64,000 nt of DNA from Nitrosomonadales bacterium (GCA_016234685.1 JACRAT010000036.1:62001-126000); one strand, 5' to 3'. Positions 54,021-63,539 are shown, counted from the first letter of the stretch. The notes: generated from the sequence alone by a model not told the origin. Made by a program: numbers and translations.

Positions 54021-55159
54021 AGAACCTGCACCGACTGATTTCGATCCTGTCCGTGCTCCTGCTGGTCGCGGGTAGCGCGTGGATATGGCAACGGTTCACC
54101 GCCGCCGCGCCCGCCACCGTTATGCCGCAGCCCGCAGGCACGCACGACACCGTGACTTTTCCCGCAAATGCGCCACAACTGGCGTTTTTGAACATCAGCG
54201 AGGTCGATTCCGAACCCGTCCCGCTGATCGAGCCGCTGAATGCGCGCATCGCCTACGACGACAATCTCACGGCACGCGTCAGTTCGCCCATCACCGGGCG
54301 GGTGTTGCGCATCTTGAAAGAGCCGGGTGACCGCGTGCAACAAGACGATCCGCTGGCTGAACTGGACGCGCCGGATTACGCGCTGGCGGTCTCCGATAGC
54401 CAGAAGGCCGAGGCCGATCTATCGCGCAAACTTCAGGCGCTCGAACGCGCCCGGCTGATGCTGGAGGCCCAGAGCATCGCCCGCAAAGAGGTGGAGCAGG
54501 CCGAAACCGACTGGCGGCTGGCTGAAGCCGAGGCGTATCGCGCCAAAGAACGACTGGCGAATCTTGGCGGTTCACACAACGCCGCCGGGCATTACCTGTT
54601 GCGTGCGCCGCTGGCCGGGACGATCACCGAGCGGCAGATCAACGCGGGCAGCGAAGTCCGCCCGGATGCAGCGCAGCCGCTCTTCGTCATCACCGACCCC
54701 GAGCATCTCTGGGTTCAGGTCGAGCTACCCGAACGCCAGTTGGGTAAGGTCGAGCTGGGCCAGATGGCTATCGTCGAGGTGGATGCCTATCCCGGCGAAG
54801 GCTTCGCCGCCACCATCACCGTCATCGCCGGAGCGCTCGACCCCGCCACCCGGCGCATCCAGTTGCGCTGCGAAGTGAAGAATCTGGATCGCCGACTCAA
54901 GCCAGAGATGTACGCCCGCATGACGCCCATCGCCCGCGAGCATGATCGTTTGCCGCGCGTGCCTAACGCCGCGCTCATCACCGAGGGTTTGAACAGCTAT
55001 CTGTTCGTCGAAACTGCCCCCGGCGTGCTGAAAAAACGCAAAGTCGATCTGGCGATGCGCGGACATAAGTTCAGCTATGTCAAAGCGGGCCTGAGCGTAG
55101 GCGAGCGCGTGGTGACCAGCGGTGCGCTCCTGCTCAACTCTGAACTGGGCAATCAGTAG
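54017..55159 (+). CDS. RND efflux periplasmic adaptor (CzcB-like)
   Basis: A 380-residue adaptor with an N-terminal anchor helix (about 5-25). SSPITGRVLRILKEPGDRVQQDDPL is the lipoyl half. A coiled coil (about 125-185) follows, then LRAPLAGTITERQINAGSEV and a beta-barrel domain with WVQVELPERQLGKVELG. It lacks the His-rich N-terminus of some metal adaptors. The stop lies directly before the RND start, with no gap. Confidence 0.9.
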   Translation: MKNLHRLISILSVLLLVAGSAWIWQRFTAAAPATVMPQPAGTHDTVTFPANAPQLAFLNISEVDSEPVPLIEPLNARIAYDDNLTARVSSPITGRVLRILKEPGDRVQQDDPLAELDAPDYALAVSDSQKAEADLSRKLQALERARLMLEAQSIARKEVEQAETDWRLAEAEAYRAKERLANLGGSHNAAGHYLLRAPLAGTITERQINAGSEVRPDAAQPLFVITDPEHLWVQVELPERQLGKVELGQMAIVEVDAYPGEGFAATITVIAGALDPATRRIQLRCEVKNLDRRLKPEMYARMTPIAREHDRLPRVPNAALITEGLNSYLFVETAPGVLKKRKVDLAMRGHKFSYVKAGLSVGERVVTSGALLLNSELGNQ

Positions 55160-58100
55160 ATGCTGGAACGGCTCATCACCTTCTCCCTGCAACAGCGCGT
55201 GTTCGTGCTGGCGGCGACTTGTGTGCTGCTGGCCTTCGGCTGGGTAGCGGTGCAGAACCTACCCATCGTCGCCTTCCCCGACGTGCAGGATGTGCAGGTA
55301 CAAGTGGTGACGCAGGCAACTGGGCTGGCACCGGAAGAAGTCGAGCGCAATATCACCTTGCCCATCGAGCTGGAGATGAATGGCACGCCGAACATGACCC
55401 AGTTACGCTCTGTGTCCATCTCCGGGCTGTCGGTGGTAACGCTGACCTTCGCCGATGGGACGGAGGATTACTTCGCGCGCCAGCAAACACTAGAGCGCTT
55501 GCAGAATGTCAGTCTGCCGCCCGGCGCACAGCCTAGGTTAGCCCCGCTCACCAATGCCGTGGGCGAGGTCTACCGCTATGTGGTTCAAGCGCCCGCAGGA
55601 ATGCCGCTGAACGAAGTGCGCACCTTGCAGGACTGGGTGATACGCCCGGCCCTGCGCCAAGTCCCCGGCATCGCCGATGTGGTGAGCTTCGGCGGCACGG
55701 TGAAGGAATATCAGATCCAGATCAACCCGTTCTTGCTGCGCAAGTTCAACGTCACCATCGACCAAGTAGCGCAGGTGATCGGTGCGAACAGCGCCAACGG
55801 CGGCGGTGGCGCGATGAAGAGCGGCGAAGAGTGGCTGGTGCTGCGCACCATCGGCCTGTTCAAGACACCCGGCGACATCGAGCGGGTGGTGGTTTCTGCA
55901 CGCGACGGCAAAACGGTATTGGTCGGTGATGTCGGCGAAGTGGTGGCCGGCAGCCGGGGGAAATCCGGCGTGGTCGCGTTCAACCAACAGGACGACGTAG
56001 TGCAAGGCATCGTGCAGATGACCAAAGGCCAGAACGCGACCGACATCGTGGAAGCACTCAAAGCGCGACTGGAATGGGTCGGCCACAAACTACCGCCCGG
56101 CGTGAAGATCGTGCCGTATTACGACCGCACCGACCTCGTGCGCCACACCGTGCATACGGTCACTGAGAATCTGATCGTCGGCGCGTTGCTAGTGGTAGCG
56201 ATCCTGATGCTATTCCTGCGCAACTGGGTGGCAGCACTGACCGTGGCCGTCATCATCCCGCTGGCCCTGCTGTTCGCCTTCATCCTGATGGATGCGCGCG
56301 GCGTCTCGGCCAATCTGATCTCGCTCGGCGCGGTGGACTTCGGCATCATCATCGACAGCGCCGTGGTGCTGGTCGAAGCACTGATGGTCAGGCTGGCCCT
56401 CGCCAAGACCGATATTTACTCGCAGCACCACACCTACGGCGGGCGTCTGCACATCCTCAAATACACCAGCATCGAGATCGGCACGCCGGTGCTGTTCGCC
56501 AAGGCCATCATCATTCTGGCCTTCATGCCCATCTTCACGTTCCAGCGGGTCGAGGGCAAGATCTTCTCGCCTATGGCCTTCACCCTCAGCTTCGCCCTGC
56601 TCGGCGCGATCATTCTGACGCTGACGCTGATCCCCGCCATCCTGAGCTACGCCGTCGGCAAATATGACCTCGCCGAGCGACACAGCGAATGGATGCAGCG
56701 GCTACAACAACGCTATCGCGCCTTGCTGGACTGGGCCACGCTGCGCCGCAAGCGGGTGCTGGCCTATTCGGCGGGACTGCTGGCGATCTCACTGGCCGGT
56801 GCCCCGCTGCTGGGCAGCGAGTTCCTGCCCAAGTTGGATGAAGGCAACATCTGGCTGACCATCACTCTGCCGCCCGCGACAGCGCTGGACAAGACCAAGG
56901 AGGTCGAACGCAAGGTGCGCGCCATCCTTCAGACCTACCCCGAGGTGAACAACGTCATCACCCAAGTAGGCCGCCCTGACGACGGGACCGATCCCAAAGG
57001 GACGAACAATCTGGAAGTGATGGCGGACATGAACCCACGCGAGACTTGGCGCTACGCCGACAAGGAAGCGCTGATCGCCGACATGACGCGGCAGATACAG
57101 CAAATGCCCGGCGTACCGACCAACTTCTCGCAGGTGGTGCAGGACAATGTGGAAGAGGCGCTTTCCGGCGTCAAGGGCGAGATCTCGGTGAAGATCTATG
57201 GCCCTGATCTTGAGGTGCTGGAAGCCAAGAGCGAACAGGTCGCCAACATCCTGCGCGACATACGCGGCGCAACCGACGTGGCCGCGATCAAGATCGGCGG
57301 ACAGGCCGAGCTGAACATCACCATCGACCGCCTGCGCCTTTCGCGTTATGGCCTCAATATCAACGATGTCAGCGCCACCATCCAGTCGGCACTGGGCGGT
57401 ATGACCGCGAACGTGTTCTATGAGGGCGACCGCCGCTTCGACGTGACCCTGCGTCTGGCGAAATCCTATCGGGATGCCGTAGACGATGTAGCCGAGCTGC
57501 CCATCGCCCTGCCCAACGGGAACGGCAGCATCCTGCTAGGCTCCATCGCCGACATCAGCGTGCGCCAAGGCGCGGCGCGCATCGGACGCGAGGCTGGCGG
57601 GCGGTTAGTTGCGGTCAAGGCCAACCTGCTGGGCCGCGATCAGGGCAGCTTCGTCGCCGAAGCGATGGAAGCAGTAAAGACGCAAGTCAGCTTGCCGCCC
57701 GGTTACACCTTGGTCTGGGGCGGCCAGTTCGAGAACCAGCAGCGCGCGCTCAAACGTCTGAAGTTCATCATCCCGGTGTCGGTGTTGCTGATCTTCGTGC
57801 TGCTGTTCTGGGCCTTCAAATCCATGCGCAAATCCATGCTGGTGCTGCTGATGGTGCCCTTCACCGCCGTCGGCGGCTTGGCCGGGCTGGCGCTCGCCGG
57901 ATTGCATCTATCGATCTCGGCGGCAGTAGGCTTCATCGCCGTGGCAGGCATCTCGGTGCAGAACGGCGTCATCATGGTCGAGCAGTTCATCGAGGGGATG
58001 CGCAAGGGCAAGGGCCTGATCGAAAGCGTGATGGATGGCGCAGTGGCGCGGCTGCGCCCCATTCTGATGACCGCGCTGATGGCAGGCATCGGCCTGCTGC

Positions 58101-58267
58101 CTGCCGCCTTGTCGCACGGCATAGGCTCAGAGACCCAGCGCCCCTTCGCTGTAGTGATCGTCGGCGGTATCGTTTCCGCCACCTTGTTCACCTTGCTACT
58201 CTTGCCGCTGTTGTTCCCAGTGTTCGCAGAAGAAGCCAGCGTACCCAAAGAAAAACAAGACCCCTGA
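55160..58267 (+). CDS. HME-type RND efflux pump (CzcA-like)
   Basis: A 1035-residue proton-driven pump with twelve helices and two large periplasmic loops. The fourth helix carries DFGIIIDSAVVLVEA, close to the HME-family DFG-xxx-DGA-xxx-E motif, but with Ser in place of Gly and Ala in place of Asn at the end. It resembles CzcA-family metal exporters, so Zn, Co, Cd or Ni efflux is likely; the changes mean substrate cannot be assumed. It is the last gene of the efflux block. Confidence 0.92.
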   Translation: MLERLITFSLQQRVFVLAATCVLLAFGWVAVQNLPIVAFPDVQDVQVQVVTQATGLAPEEVERNITLPIELEMNGTPNMTQLRSVSISGLSVVTLTFADGTEDYFARQQTLERLQNVSLPPGAQPRLAPLTNAVGEVYRYVVQAPAGMPLNEVRTLQDWVIRPALRQVPGIADVVSFGGTVKEYQIQINPFLLRKFNVTIDQVAQVIGANSANGGGGAMKSGEEWLVLRTIGLFKTPGDIERVVVSARDGKTVLVGDVGEVVAGSRGKSGVVAFNQQDDVVQGIVQMTKGQNATDIVEALKARLEWVGHKLPPGVKIVPYYDRTDLVRHTVHTVTENLIVGALLVVAILMLFLRNWVAALTVAVIIPLALLFAFILMDARGVSANLISLGAVDFGIIIDSAVVLVEALMVRLALAKTDIYSQHHTYGGRLHILKYTSIEIGTPVLFAKAIIILAFMPIFTFQRVEGKIFSPMAFTLSFALLGAIILTLTLIPAILSYAVGKYDLAERHSEWMQRLQQRYRALLDWATLRRKRVLAYSAGLLAISLAGAPLLGSEFLPKLDEGNIWLTITLPPATALDKTKEVERKVRAILQTYPEVNNVITQVGRPDDGTDPKGTNNLEVMADMNPRETWRYADKEALIADMTRQIQQMPGVPTNFSQVVQDNVEEALSGVKGEISVKIYGPDLEVLEAKSEQVANILRDIRGATDVAAIKIGGQAELNITIDRLRLSRYGLNINDVSATIQSALGGMTANVFYEGDRRFDVTLRLAKSYRDAVDDVAELPIALPNGNGSILLGSIADISVRQGAARIGREAGGRLVAVKANLLGRDQGSFVAEAMEAVKTQVSLPPGYTLVWGGQFENQQRALKRLKFIIPVSVLLIFVLLFWAFKSMRKSMLVLLMVPFTAVGGLAGLALAGLHLSISAAVGFIAVAGISVQNGVIMVEQFIEGMRKGKGLIESVMDGAVARLRPILMTALMAGIGLLPAALSHGIGSETQRPFAVVIVGGIVSATLFTLLLLPLLFPVFAEEASVPKEKQDP

Positions 58268-58280
58268 TTCAGGCCGGGTT

Positions 58281-58304
58281 GGCGGCACATGCTATGATGC
58301 CGCC
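58281..58304 (+). terminator. Hairpin between RND pump and UbiH-family gene
   Basis: GGCGGCA (58281-58287) and TGCCGCC (58298-58304) form a 7-bp stem followed by GTCTTTTC. It lies 14 bp after the RND stop and 25 bp before the next start. The loop includes TATGAT, which could alternatively serve as a -10 box. Confidence 0.5.
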
Positions 58305-58328
58305 GTCTTTTCGGGAGGAAATCTAGCG

Positions 58329-59486
58329 ATGGAATTCGATGTCATCATCGTCGGCGGCGGCTTGGTCGGCGCTAGTCTGGCGGCAGCGCTCAAGGACAGC
58401 GGGCTGAATCTGGCACTGGTCGAGGGCCAGCCGGCCAGCTTCTCCCATCAGGGCTGGGACAGCCGCATCTACGCCATCACACCCGGCAATGTCGAGTTCC
58501 TCAAGGCGTGCGGTGCTTGGCAGCGGCAAGACCTGAGCCGGGTACAGCCGGTCGAGGCGATGCAGGTGTTCGGCGATGACGATTCCAAGCTGGAATTCAG
58601 CGCCTACGAGATCGGCGCGCCAGAACTGACTTTCATCCTAGAGAACCGCCTGATGCAAGAGGCGCTGTGGACGAGCATCCAACAGCAAGACAACCTCATT
58701 CTGTTCAACCCAGCCCGCTGCGCCTCACTCGACCTCGGGTTGGATTCCGCCCGGCTCACGCTGCAAGACGGGCGCGAGTTGCGCGCCAAGCTGGTCGTCG
58801 GCGCGGACGGGCGCGATTCTTGGGTGCGCCATCAGGCCGGCATGAACGAAGCGCCCACGCCCTATCAGCAGCACGGCGTGGTCGCCAACTTCCGTTGTGA
58901 GAAACCGCATCGCGGCGTGGCTTACCAGTGGTTCAGCCCAGACAGCATCCTCGCCTACCTGCCTTTGCCGCAGCAGATGATGTCGATGGTGTGGTCGGTG
59001 CTGCCAGAGAGATCGACGGAATTGCTCAAGCTCGCGCCGGAAGAGCTCTGCGCGCAAGTCGCCGCCGCCGGGCATCACATGCTGGGTAAGCTGGAACTGG
59101 TGACTCCGCCCGCATCCTTCGCCCTGCGCATCCTGCGCCTGCCGCACATCGTCAAGCCGCGCTTGGCGCTGGTCGGCGATGCCGCCCACAACGTGCATCC
59201 ACTGGCAGGACAAGGCGTGAACCTCGGTTTCCGCGATGCGCGCGAACTGGCGCAGACCCTGCTGGCGCGCGGCCCGCAACACAATTGTGGCGATTACGCC
59301 CTGCTGCGCCGCTATGACCGCGCACGGCAGGAAGACATCTTTTCGATGCTGACCACCACCGACACGCTGAAAAAACTGTTCTGCAACGCCGACCCGCTGC
59401 TGCGCACCGCACGCAACTTGGGCCTGACTGCCACCAACCAAGTGACGCCGCTCAAGCGGATGCTGGCGCGCCACGCCCTGATCTGA
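58329..59486 (+). CDS. UbiH/UbiF-family FAD-dependent hydroxylase
   Basis: A 385-residue flavoprotein monooxygenase of ubiquinone synthesis. The FAD-binding Rossmann motif DVIIVGGGLVGASLAAAL starts the protein. VVGADGRDSWVRHQAG and the second FAD motif LALVGDAAHNVHPLAGQGVNLGFRD follow. The exact ring position hydroxylated (UbiH, UbiF or a multi-position enzyme) cannot be decided. The ATG follows GGAGG. dsbC follows 9 bp later. Confidence 0.9.
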   Translation: MEFDVIIVGGGLVGASLAAALKDSGLNLALVEGQPASFSHQGWDSRIYAITPGNVEFLKACGAWQRQDLSRVQPVEAMQVFGDDDSKLEFSAYEIGAPELTFILENRLMQEALWTSIQQQDNLILFNPARCASLDLGLDSARLTLQDGRELRAKLVVGADGRDSWVRHQAGMNEAPTPYQQHGVVANFRCEKPHRGVAYQWFSPDSILAYLPLPQQMMSMVWSVLPERSTELLKLAPEELCAQVAAAGHHMLGKLELVTPPASFALRILRLPHIVKPRLALVGDAAHNVHPLAGQGVNLGFRDARELAQTLLARGPQHNCGDYALLRRYDRARQEDIFSMLTTTDTLKKLFCNADPLLRTARNLGLTATNQVTPLKRMLARHALI

Positions 59487-59495
59487 GGAATCCCG

Positions 59496-60191
59496 ATGTT
59501 CAAATCACTCTTGCTGTTGCTCGCCACCCTTTCTTGCGCCTACGCAGGCGAGGCCGAAGTCAAAGACACTTTACAGAAGAACCACCCCCAGCTAGGCAAG
59601 ATCGAGCAAGTGAACAAGACGCCGATCTCCGGGCTGTACGAAGTCGTCACCCAAAGCCAGCTGTTCTACACCGACGACAAGGCGCAATACCTGATCGACG
59701 GCAGCCTGTACGAGCTGAAATCCATGCGCAACCTGACCGACGAGCGCTCGCGGCAGATGTTCTCGGTCAACTTCAACAGCCTGCCGCTCGACCTCGCCCT
59801 CAAGCGGGTGAAAGGCAACGGCAGCCGCAAACTGGCCTATTTTACCGACCCGAACTGCGGCTTCTGCAAGAAATTAGAGCGCGAGTTGCAGAAAGTGAAC
59901 AACGTCACGCTCTACCTCTTCCTCTATCCGGTATTCCCCGGCTCGGACGAGAAAGTGCAGGGCGTGTGGTGCAGCAAAGACAAGCTCAAGGCATGGGACG
60001 AGATGATGCTGAACAACGTCACCCCGCCCAGCGGAAACTGCGGCGCACCGATCGCCAAAGTGCTGGAGTGGGGCAAAAAGCTAAAAGTGAACGGCACACC
60101 CACCTTGATTATGAGCGACGGAACGGTATTGCCGGGCTTCCTGCCAGCCACCGAGTTGGAGAAGGCATTGGCTGACGCGGCGAGTCGTTGA
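59496..60191 (+). CDS. dsbC: Thiol:disulfide interchange protein DsbC
   Basis: A 231-residue periplasmic disulfide isomerase. A signal peptide (MFKSLLLLLATLSCAYA) is followed by an N-terminal dimerisation domain (about 20-75). The thioredoxin domain has the active site CGFC (FTDPNCGFCKKLERELQ), a second Cys pair (VWCSK and GNCGAP) and the cis-Pro in VNGTPTLIMSDG. It corrects non-native disulfides, kept reduced by DsbD, which is not in the window. Confidence 0.94.
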   Translation: MFKSLLLLLATLSCAYAGEAEVKDTLQKNHPQLGKIEQVNKTPISGLYEVVTQSQLFYTDDKAQYLIDGSLYELKSMRNLTDERSRQMFSVNFNSLPLDLALKRVKGNGSRKLAYFTDPNCGFCKKLERELQKVNNVTLYLFLYPVFPGSDEKVQGVWCSKDKLKAWDEMMLNNVTPPSGNCGAPIAKVLEWGKKLKVNGTPTLIMSDGTVLPGFLPATELEKALADAASR

Positions 60192-60351
60192 GTACGGCGG
60201 CACAATTAAAAGTATCCGTGATTTGCACGGCCAGCTCAGCCTCCCCCGGTTTTCATTCCGAATATATGGTTTTCGGAAATACCCTCGACTAGAATGCTGC
60301 ACGGTCATCCGTGCGACGGAAAAGCACCAGACTAACAATCAAGGGGGATAA

Positions 60352-60795
60352 ATGTTTAAAAGATTGATGATATTGGCGACGATGTTGGCATTGGTCGCTT
60401 GTGCGCCAGCGATTCCCTTGCAACGAGATCAAACGGCCTCGTTTACTAGGGGCGCTGGGCTGGATGATGTAAACAAGGCGTTGGGAAAGACGACAATCAC
60501 TCTTACTCATCAGTTCGATGCCAAGGGCAGTCACTACGTGGCAAATCACTACAATCTGCAAACCGGGACTCGTCAGGAAATGGGCATGATCTGTTCGCCG
60601 ATCTGCATCGCATATCCGATTTATGTTCCGGTCTTCGCCCCTTATGTGATGGTCTACGAGGGGGACAGCAAGCAGTTGGTGGCTTGGGGAATGGTAGAGG
60701 AACTCAGCCGTAGTTCGGACGAGGCAGTCAGCTCCATCATGCCAGACCTAAAAGCTTCCTATGAGAACGAGCTGGCGAAGCAGAAGAAGAAATAA
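60352..60795 (+). CDS. Small lipoprotein of unknown function (first of a pair)
   Basis: A 147-residue lipoprotein. The signal peptide MFKRLMILATMLALVAC ends in a lipobox. The mature part opens with GLDDVNKALGKTTITLTHQF, a pattern like the start of SmpA/OmlA-type small domains. It has a short hydrophobic loop with two cysteines (MICSPICIAYPIYVPVFAPYVMV) and a Lys-rich end. I do not recognise the family. The second lipoprotein gene lies 11 bp downstream; both are less GC-rich than neighbouring genes. Confidence 0.75.
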   Translation: MFKRLMILATMLALVACAPAIPLQRDQTASFTRGAGLDDVNKALGKTTITLTHQFDAKGSHYVANHYNLQTGTRQEMGMICSPICIAYPIYVPVFAPYVMVYEGDSKQLVAWGMVEELSRSSDEAVSSIMPDLKASYENELAKQKKK

Positions 60796-60806
60796 GGGAG
60801 CAAGCC

Positions 60807-61163
60807 ATGTGGAAGTTCTACAAGAAATGGTTGTTGTCCGTAGTACTGTTGCTGGCGGCCTGTGTAGGACCACAACTCCATCATGGGCAGTTGGTAGCCT
60901 TGAATCTGGGGATGGAACCAGCACAGACAGTTGAGAAACTGGGGCTACCTCCATTGACGACCCGCAGAGTGATTATCGACGAGAAAGAATATCTCTTTCA
61001 TCAGTACACGCTGAACAACGGGCTGGGGTCTGAGCCATATTTCCTAGCTTTCGAGAACAATCAGCTCAGATACTGGGGATATGTCGATGATTTCAGACGC
61101 CATCCCGACTCGCGTCTGAACCGAGCAATCAATGTCATCCTACCGGGACTGTCCAAAACATAA
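60807..61163 (+). CDS. Small lipoprotein of unknown function (second of a pair)
   Basis: A 118-residue lipoprotein with signal peptide WKFYKKWLLSVVLLLAAC and lipobox LLAAC. The mature part has LGMEPAQTVEKLGLPPLTTRRVIIDEKEYLFHQYTL, followed by FLAFENNQLRYWGYVDDF. This resembles the SmpA/OmlA (BamE-like) small alpha-beta domain with a helix that starts the repeat and a Tyr/Phe-rich sheet. The same general layout appears in the preceding gene, so the two may be distant paralogues. ATG 60807 follows GGGAG. Confidence 0.75.
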   Translation: MWKFYKKWLLSVVLLLAACVGPQLHHGQLVALNLGMEPAQTVEKLGLPPLTTRRVIIDEKEYLFHQYTLNNGLGSEPYFLAFENNQLRYWGYVDDFRRHPDSRLNRAINVILPGLSKT

Positions 61164-61262
61164 CCGTGACTCCAATGAAATCCGGTGTGGTGCACGTTAC
61201 CAGCCGGATTTGGCAGCATTATTCTCGAGACTAATGCCCTCGATATAGCTTCTCCAAGCCAA

Positions 61263-61340
61263 CGTAGGTGGGTTGCGCCCGCAAGGGGTTGGCCGTCGTT
61301 GTAAAGCCGCTAGAGCGGCAACAACAACGCAATACCCATC
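61263..61340. repeat. Degenerate relative of the dispersed hairpin repeat
   Basis: CGTAGGTGGGTTGCGCCCGC at the left and AACGCAATACCCATCAC at the right are inverted, resembling the ends of the hairpin at 21941-22010. The middle contains GCCGC-TAGA-GCGGC. The element lies between convergent lipoprotein and moeB genes. Confidence 0.5.
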
Positions 61341-61361
61341 ACTCACTGGCACTGGGCAATC

Positions 61362-62120
61362 TCAAGCGGCAGGATTCCCTCCGCACACCGCGCAGTTCCC
61401 GTCCCGCTTGAGGCGGATGCTGCGCAGTTCCATCCGTAGCCCTTCCATCACCAGCAACCTGCCGCAGAGCGATTCGCCTGCGCCCATCAGTAGTTTCAAT
61501 GCCTCGGCGGCTTGCAGGCTGCCGATGATGCCGACCAGCGGGGCGAATACCCCGGTGACGGCACAGCGGAGTTCTTCACTTTCGGCGTTCTCTGGGTAGA
61601 GGCAGTGGTAACAGGGACTGGCTGGCTGGCGTAGGTCGAATACGGTCACTTGTCCGTCGAAACGCACGGCTGCGCCGGAGACTAGGGGTTTCTTCTGACT
61701 GACGCAGACGCGGTTGAGGGCGTAGCGGGTGGCGAAGTTGTCGCTGCAATCGAGCACCACGTCAGCCTGCGTCACCAGTTCGGCCAGCCGCGCTTCGTCC
61801 ACCCGTTCAGCGATGGCCTCGACTTGCACCTCGGGGTTGATCTCGGCCAGAGCGGCTCGTGCCGATTCGACCTTGAGTTGGCCGACACTAGCGGTGCGGT
61901 GCAGGATCTGGCGTTGCAGGTTGGTGAGATCGACGGTGTCGCCGTCGCACAAGGTCAGTGAGCCGACGCCGCTGGCGGCGAGAAACAGCGCAGCGGGAGA
62001 ACCCAGCCCGCCCGCACCGATCACCAGCGCCCGGGAGGCCAGCAGTTTCTGCTGGCCTTCGATGCCGAATTCCGGCAACAGGATGTGGCGGCTGTAGCGC
62101 AGAAGTTGCGCGTCATCCAT
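61362..62120 (-). CDS. moeB: MoeB/ThiF-family adenylyltransferase
   Basis: A 252-residue enzyme that adenylates the C-terminal Gly-Gly of a ubiquitin-like sulfur carrier (MoaD or ThiS). QLLRYSRHILLPEFGIEGQQKLL, the nucleotide loop VIGAGGLGSPAALFLAASGVG, NLQRQILH and VLDCSDNFATRYALN are diagnostic. Zinc-binding Cys pairs lie in CYHCLYP and CAVCGG. It has the short form with no rhodanese domain. It starts three bases after ctpA. Confidence 0.9.
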   Translation of the reverse strand: MDDAQLLRYSRHILLPEFGIEGQQKLLASRALVIGAGGLGSPAALFLAASGVGSLTLCDGDTVDLTNLQRQILHRTASVGQLKVESARAALAEINPEVQVEAIAERVDEARLAELVTQADVVLDCSDNFATRYALNRVCVSQKKPLVSGAAVRFDGQVTVFDLRQPASPCYHCLYPENAESEELRCAVTGVFAPLVGIIGSLQAAEALKLLMGAGESLCGRLLVMEGLRMELRSIRLKRDGNCAVCGGNPAA

Positions 62121-62123
62121 GGC

Positions 62124-63521
62124 TCAGGGCTTGCTGTGCAGGATGTTCATGCCCTTCAGCAGATTCAGCGCCTGGTTCAGTTGGTAGTCGTTCTTCGCGC
62201 CGAATTCGACCACCTCGGGCTTAGCGTTACCGTTATCCTTGGGCTTGCTGGTCTGATCCGAGGCAGGCTTGGCGCTATTGGCCTTGTCTTCCGGCTGACC
62301 GTTGCTCAGATGATGCTCAAGATCGGCTTCACGCAGACGGAAAGCATTATCCTGCGCGGCGGTAGCGGGGTCTTCTGCCACGATGTCCGGCACGATGCCC
62401 TTGGCTTGGATCGAGCGTCCGCTAGGCGTGTAGTAACGGGCGGTAGTGAGCTTGATGGCGGTGCTGCTGCTCAAGGGCAGAATGGTCTGCACCGAGCCTT
62501 TGCCGAAACTCTGTGTGCCCATGATGATGGCACGCTTGTGGTCTTGCAGTGCCCCCGCGACGATCTCGGAGGCGGAGGCGGAACCGCCGTTGACCAGCAC
62601 CACCATCGGCACGTTCTTGACCGAGGCGGGCAGGTTCTTCAGGTAGTCACCCTTGTCTTCGCCCCGCAGATAGTTCTCCGGCGAGGTGGTCAGGCGCATC
62701 TTGGCTTCTTCGGTGCGGCCCTCGGTGTAGACCACCAGCGCGTCGCTGGGCAGGAAGGCGGCGGAGACAGCGACCGCGCCGGTGAGCAGGCCGCCCGGAT
62801 CGTTACGCAAGTCGAGCACCAGCCCGCTCAGGGAACCGTTACTCTGTTTGTACAGGCTCTCGATGGCAGCGGCGAGGTTCTTGCCGGTGTGTTCTTGGAA
62901 CTGGGTGACGCGGATGTAGCCATAGCCGGGATCGGCCAGCTTGGATTTGACGCTCTGAGTCTTGATGACGGCGCGGGTCAGCACGATGACCAGCGGCTTG
63001 GGTTCGTTTTTGCGCAGGATGGTCAGCGTGATCTTGCTGCCCGGCTTGCCGCGCATCCGCTTGACGGCGTCGTTCAGCGTCATACCTTTGACCAGCGCAT
63101 CGTCGAGCTTGAAGATCAGGTCACCGCTCTTCACGCCCGCATGGAAGGCGGGCGTATCTTCGATCGGCGAGACGACCTTGACCAGCCCGTCTTCCATGCC
63201 GACTTCGATGCCCAAGCCACCGAACTCGCCCTGCGTGCTGATCTGCAATTCCTTGAAGGCATCGGCATCGAGATAGGCGGAGTGGGGATCGAGGCCACTC
63301 AACATGCCGTTGATGGCTTCGGTAATGAGTTTCTTGTCGCTGACTGGCTCGACGTAATCGCTCTTGATCTTGCCGAACACGTCGGTGAAGGCGCGCATCT
63401 CCTCGATAGGTAGCGGCGCAGCCGCTTCTTTCTCAGCACTGGCGGAATAATTCAGACTGAGGGCGATACCTGCTACCACGCCTACTCCGATCAGGCCGAA
63501 TTTCTCGAATCGATTGCGCAT
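62124..63521 (-). CDS. ctpA: C-terminal processing protease (S41 family)
   Basis: A 465-residue exported protease. A signal anchor (about 8-26) is followed by a PDZ domain (GGLGIEVGMEDGLVKVVSPIEDTPA) and the S41 domain. The catalytic Ser lies in NGGSASASEIVAGAL and the Lys in GTQSFGKGSVQT. A Lys/Asp-rich tail ends the protein. It acts in the periplasm, often controlling cell-wall hydrolases. It lies between envC and moeB, the usual betaproteobacterial order. Confidence 0.94.
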   Translation of the reverse strand: MRNRFEKFGLIGVGVVAGIALSLNYSASAEKEAAAPLPIEEMRAFTDVFGKIKSDYVEPVSDKKLITEAINGMLSGLDPHSAYLDADAFKELQISTQGEFGGLGIEVGMEDGLVKVVSPIEDTPAFHAGVKSGDLIFKLDDALVKGMTLNDAVKRMRGKPGSKITLTILRKNEPKPLVIVLTRAVIKTQSVKSKLADPGYGYIRVTQFQEHTGKNLAAAIESLYKQSNGSLSGLVLDLRNDPGGLLTGAVAVSAAFLPSDALVVYTEGRTEEAKMRLTTSPENYLRGEDKGDYLKNLPASVKNVPMVVLVNGGSASASEIVAGALQDHKRAIIMGTQSFGKGSVQTILPLSSSTAIKLTTARYYTPSGRSIQAKGIVPDIVAEDPATAAQDNAFRLREADLEHHLSNGQPEDKANSAKPASDQTSKPKDNGNAKPEVVEFGAKNDYQLNQALNLLKGMNILHSKP

Positions 63522-63539
63522 CTTTGTTTTCCTAGTGTG

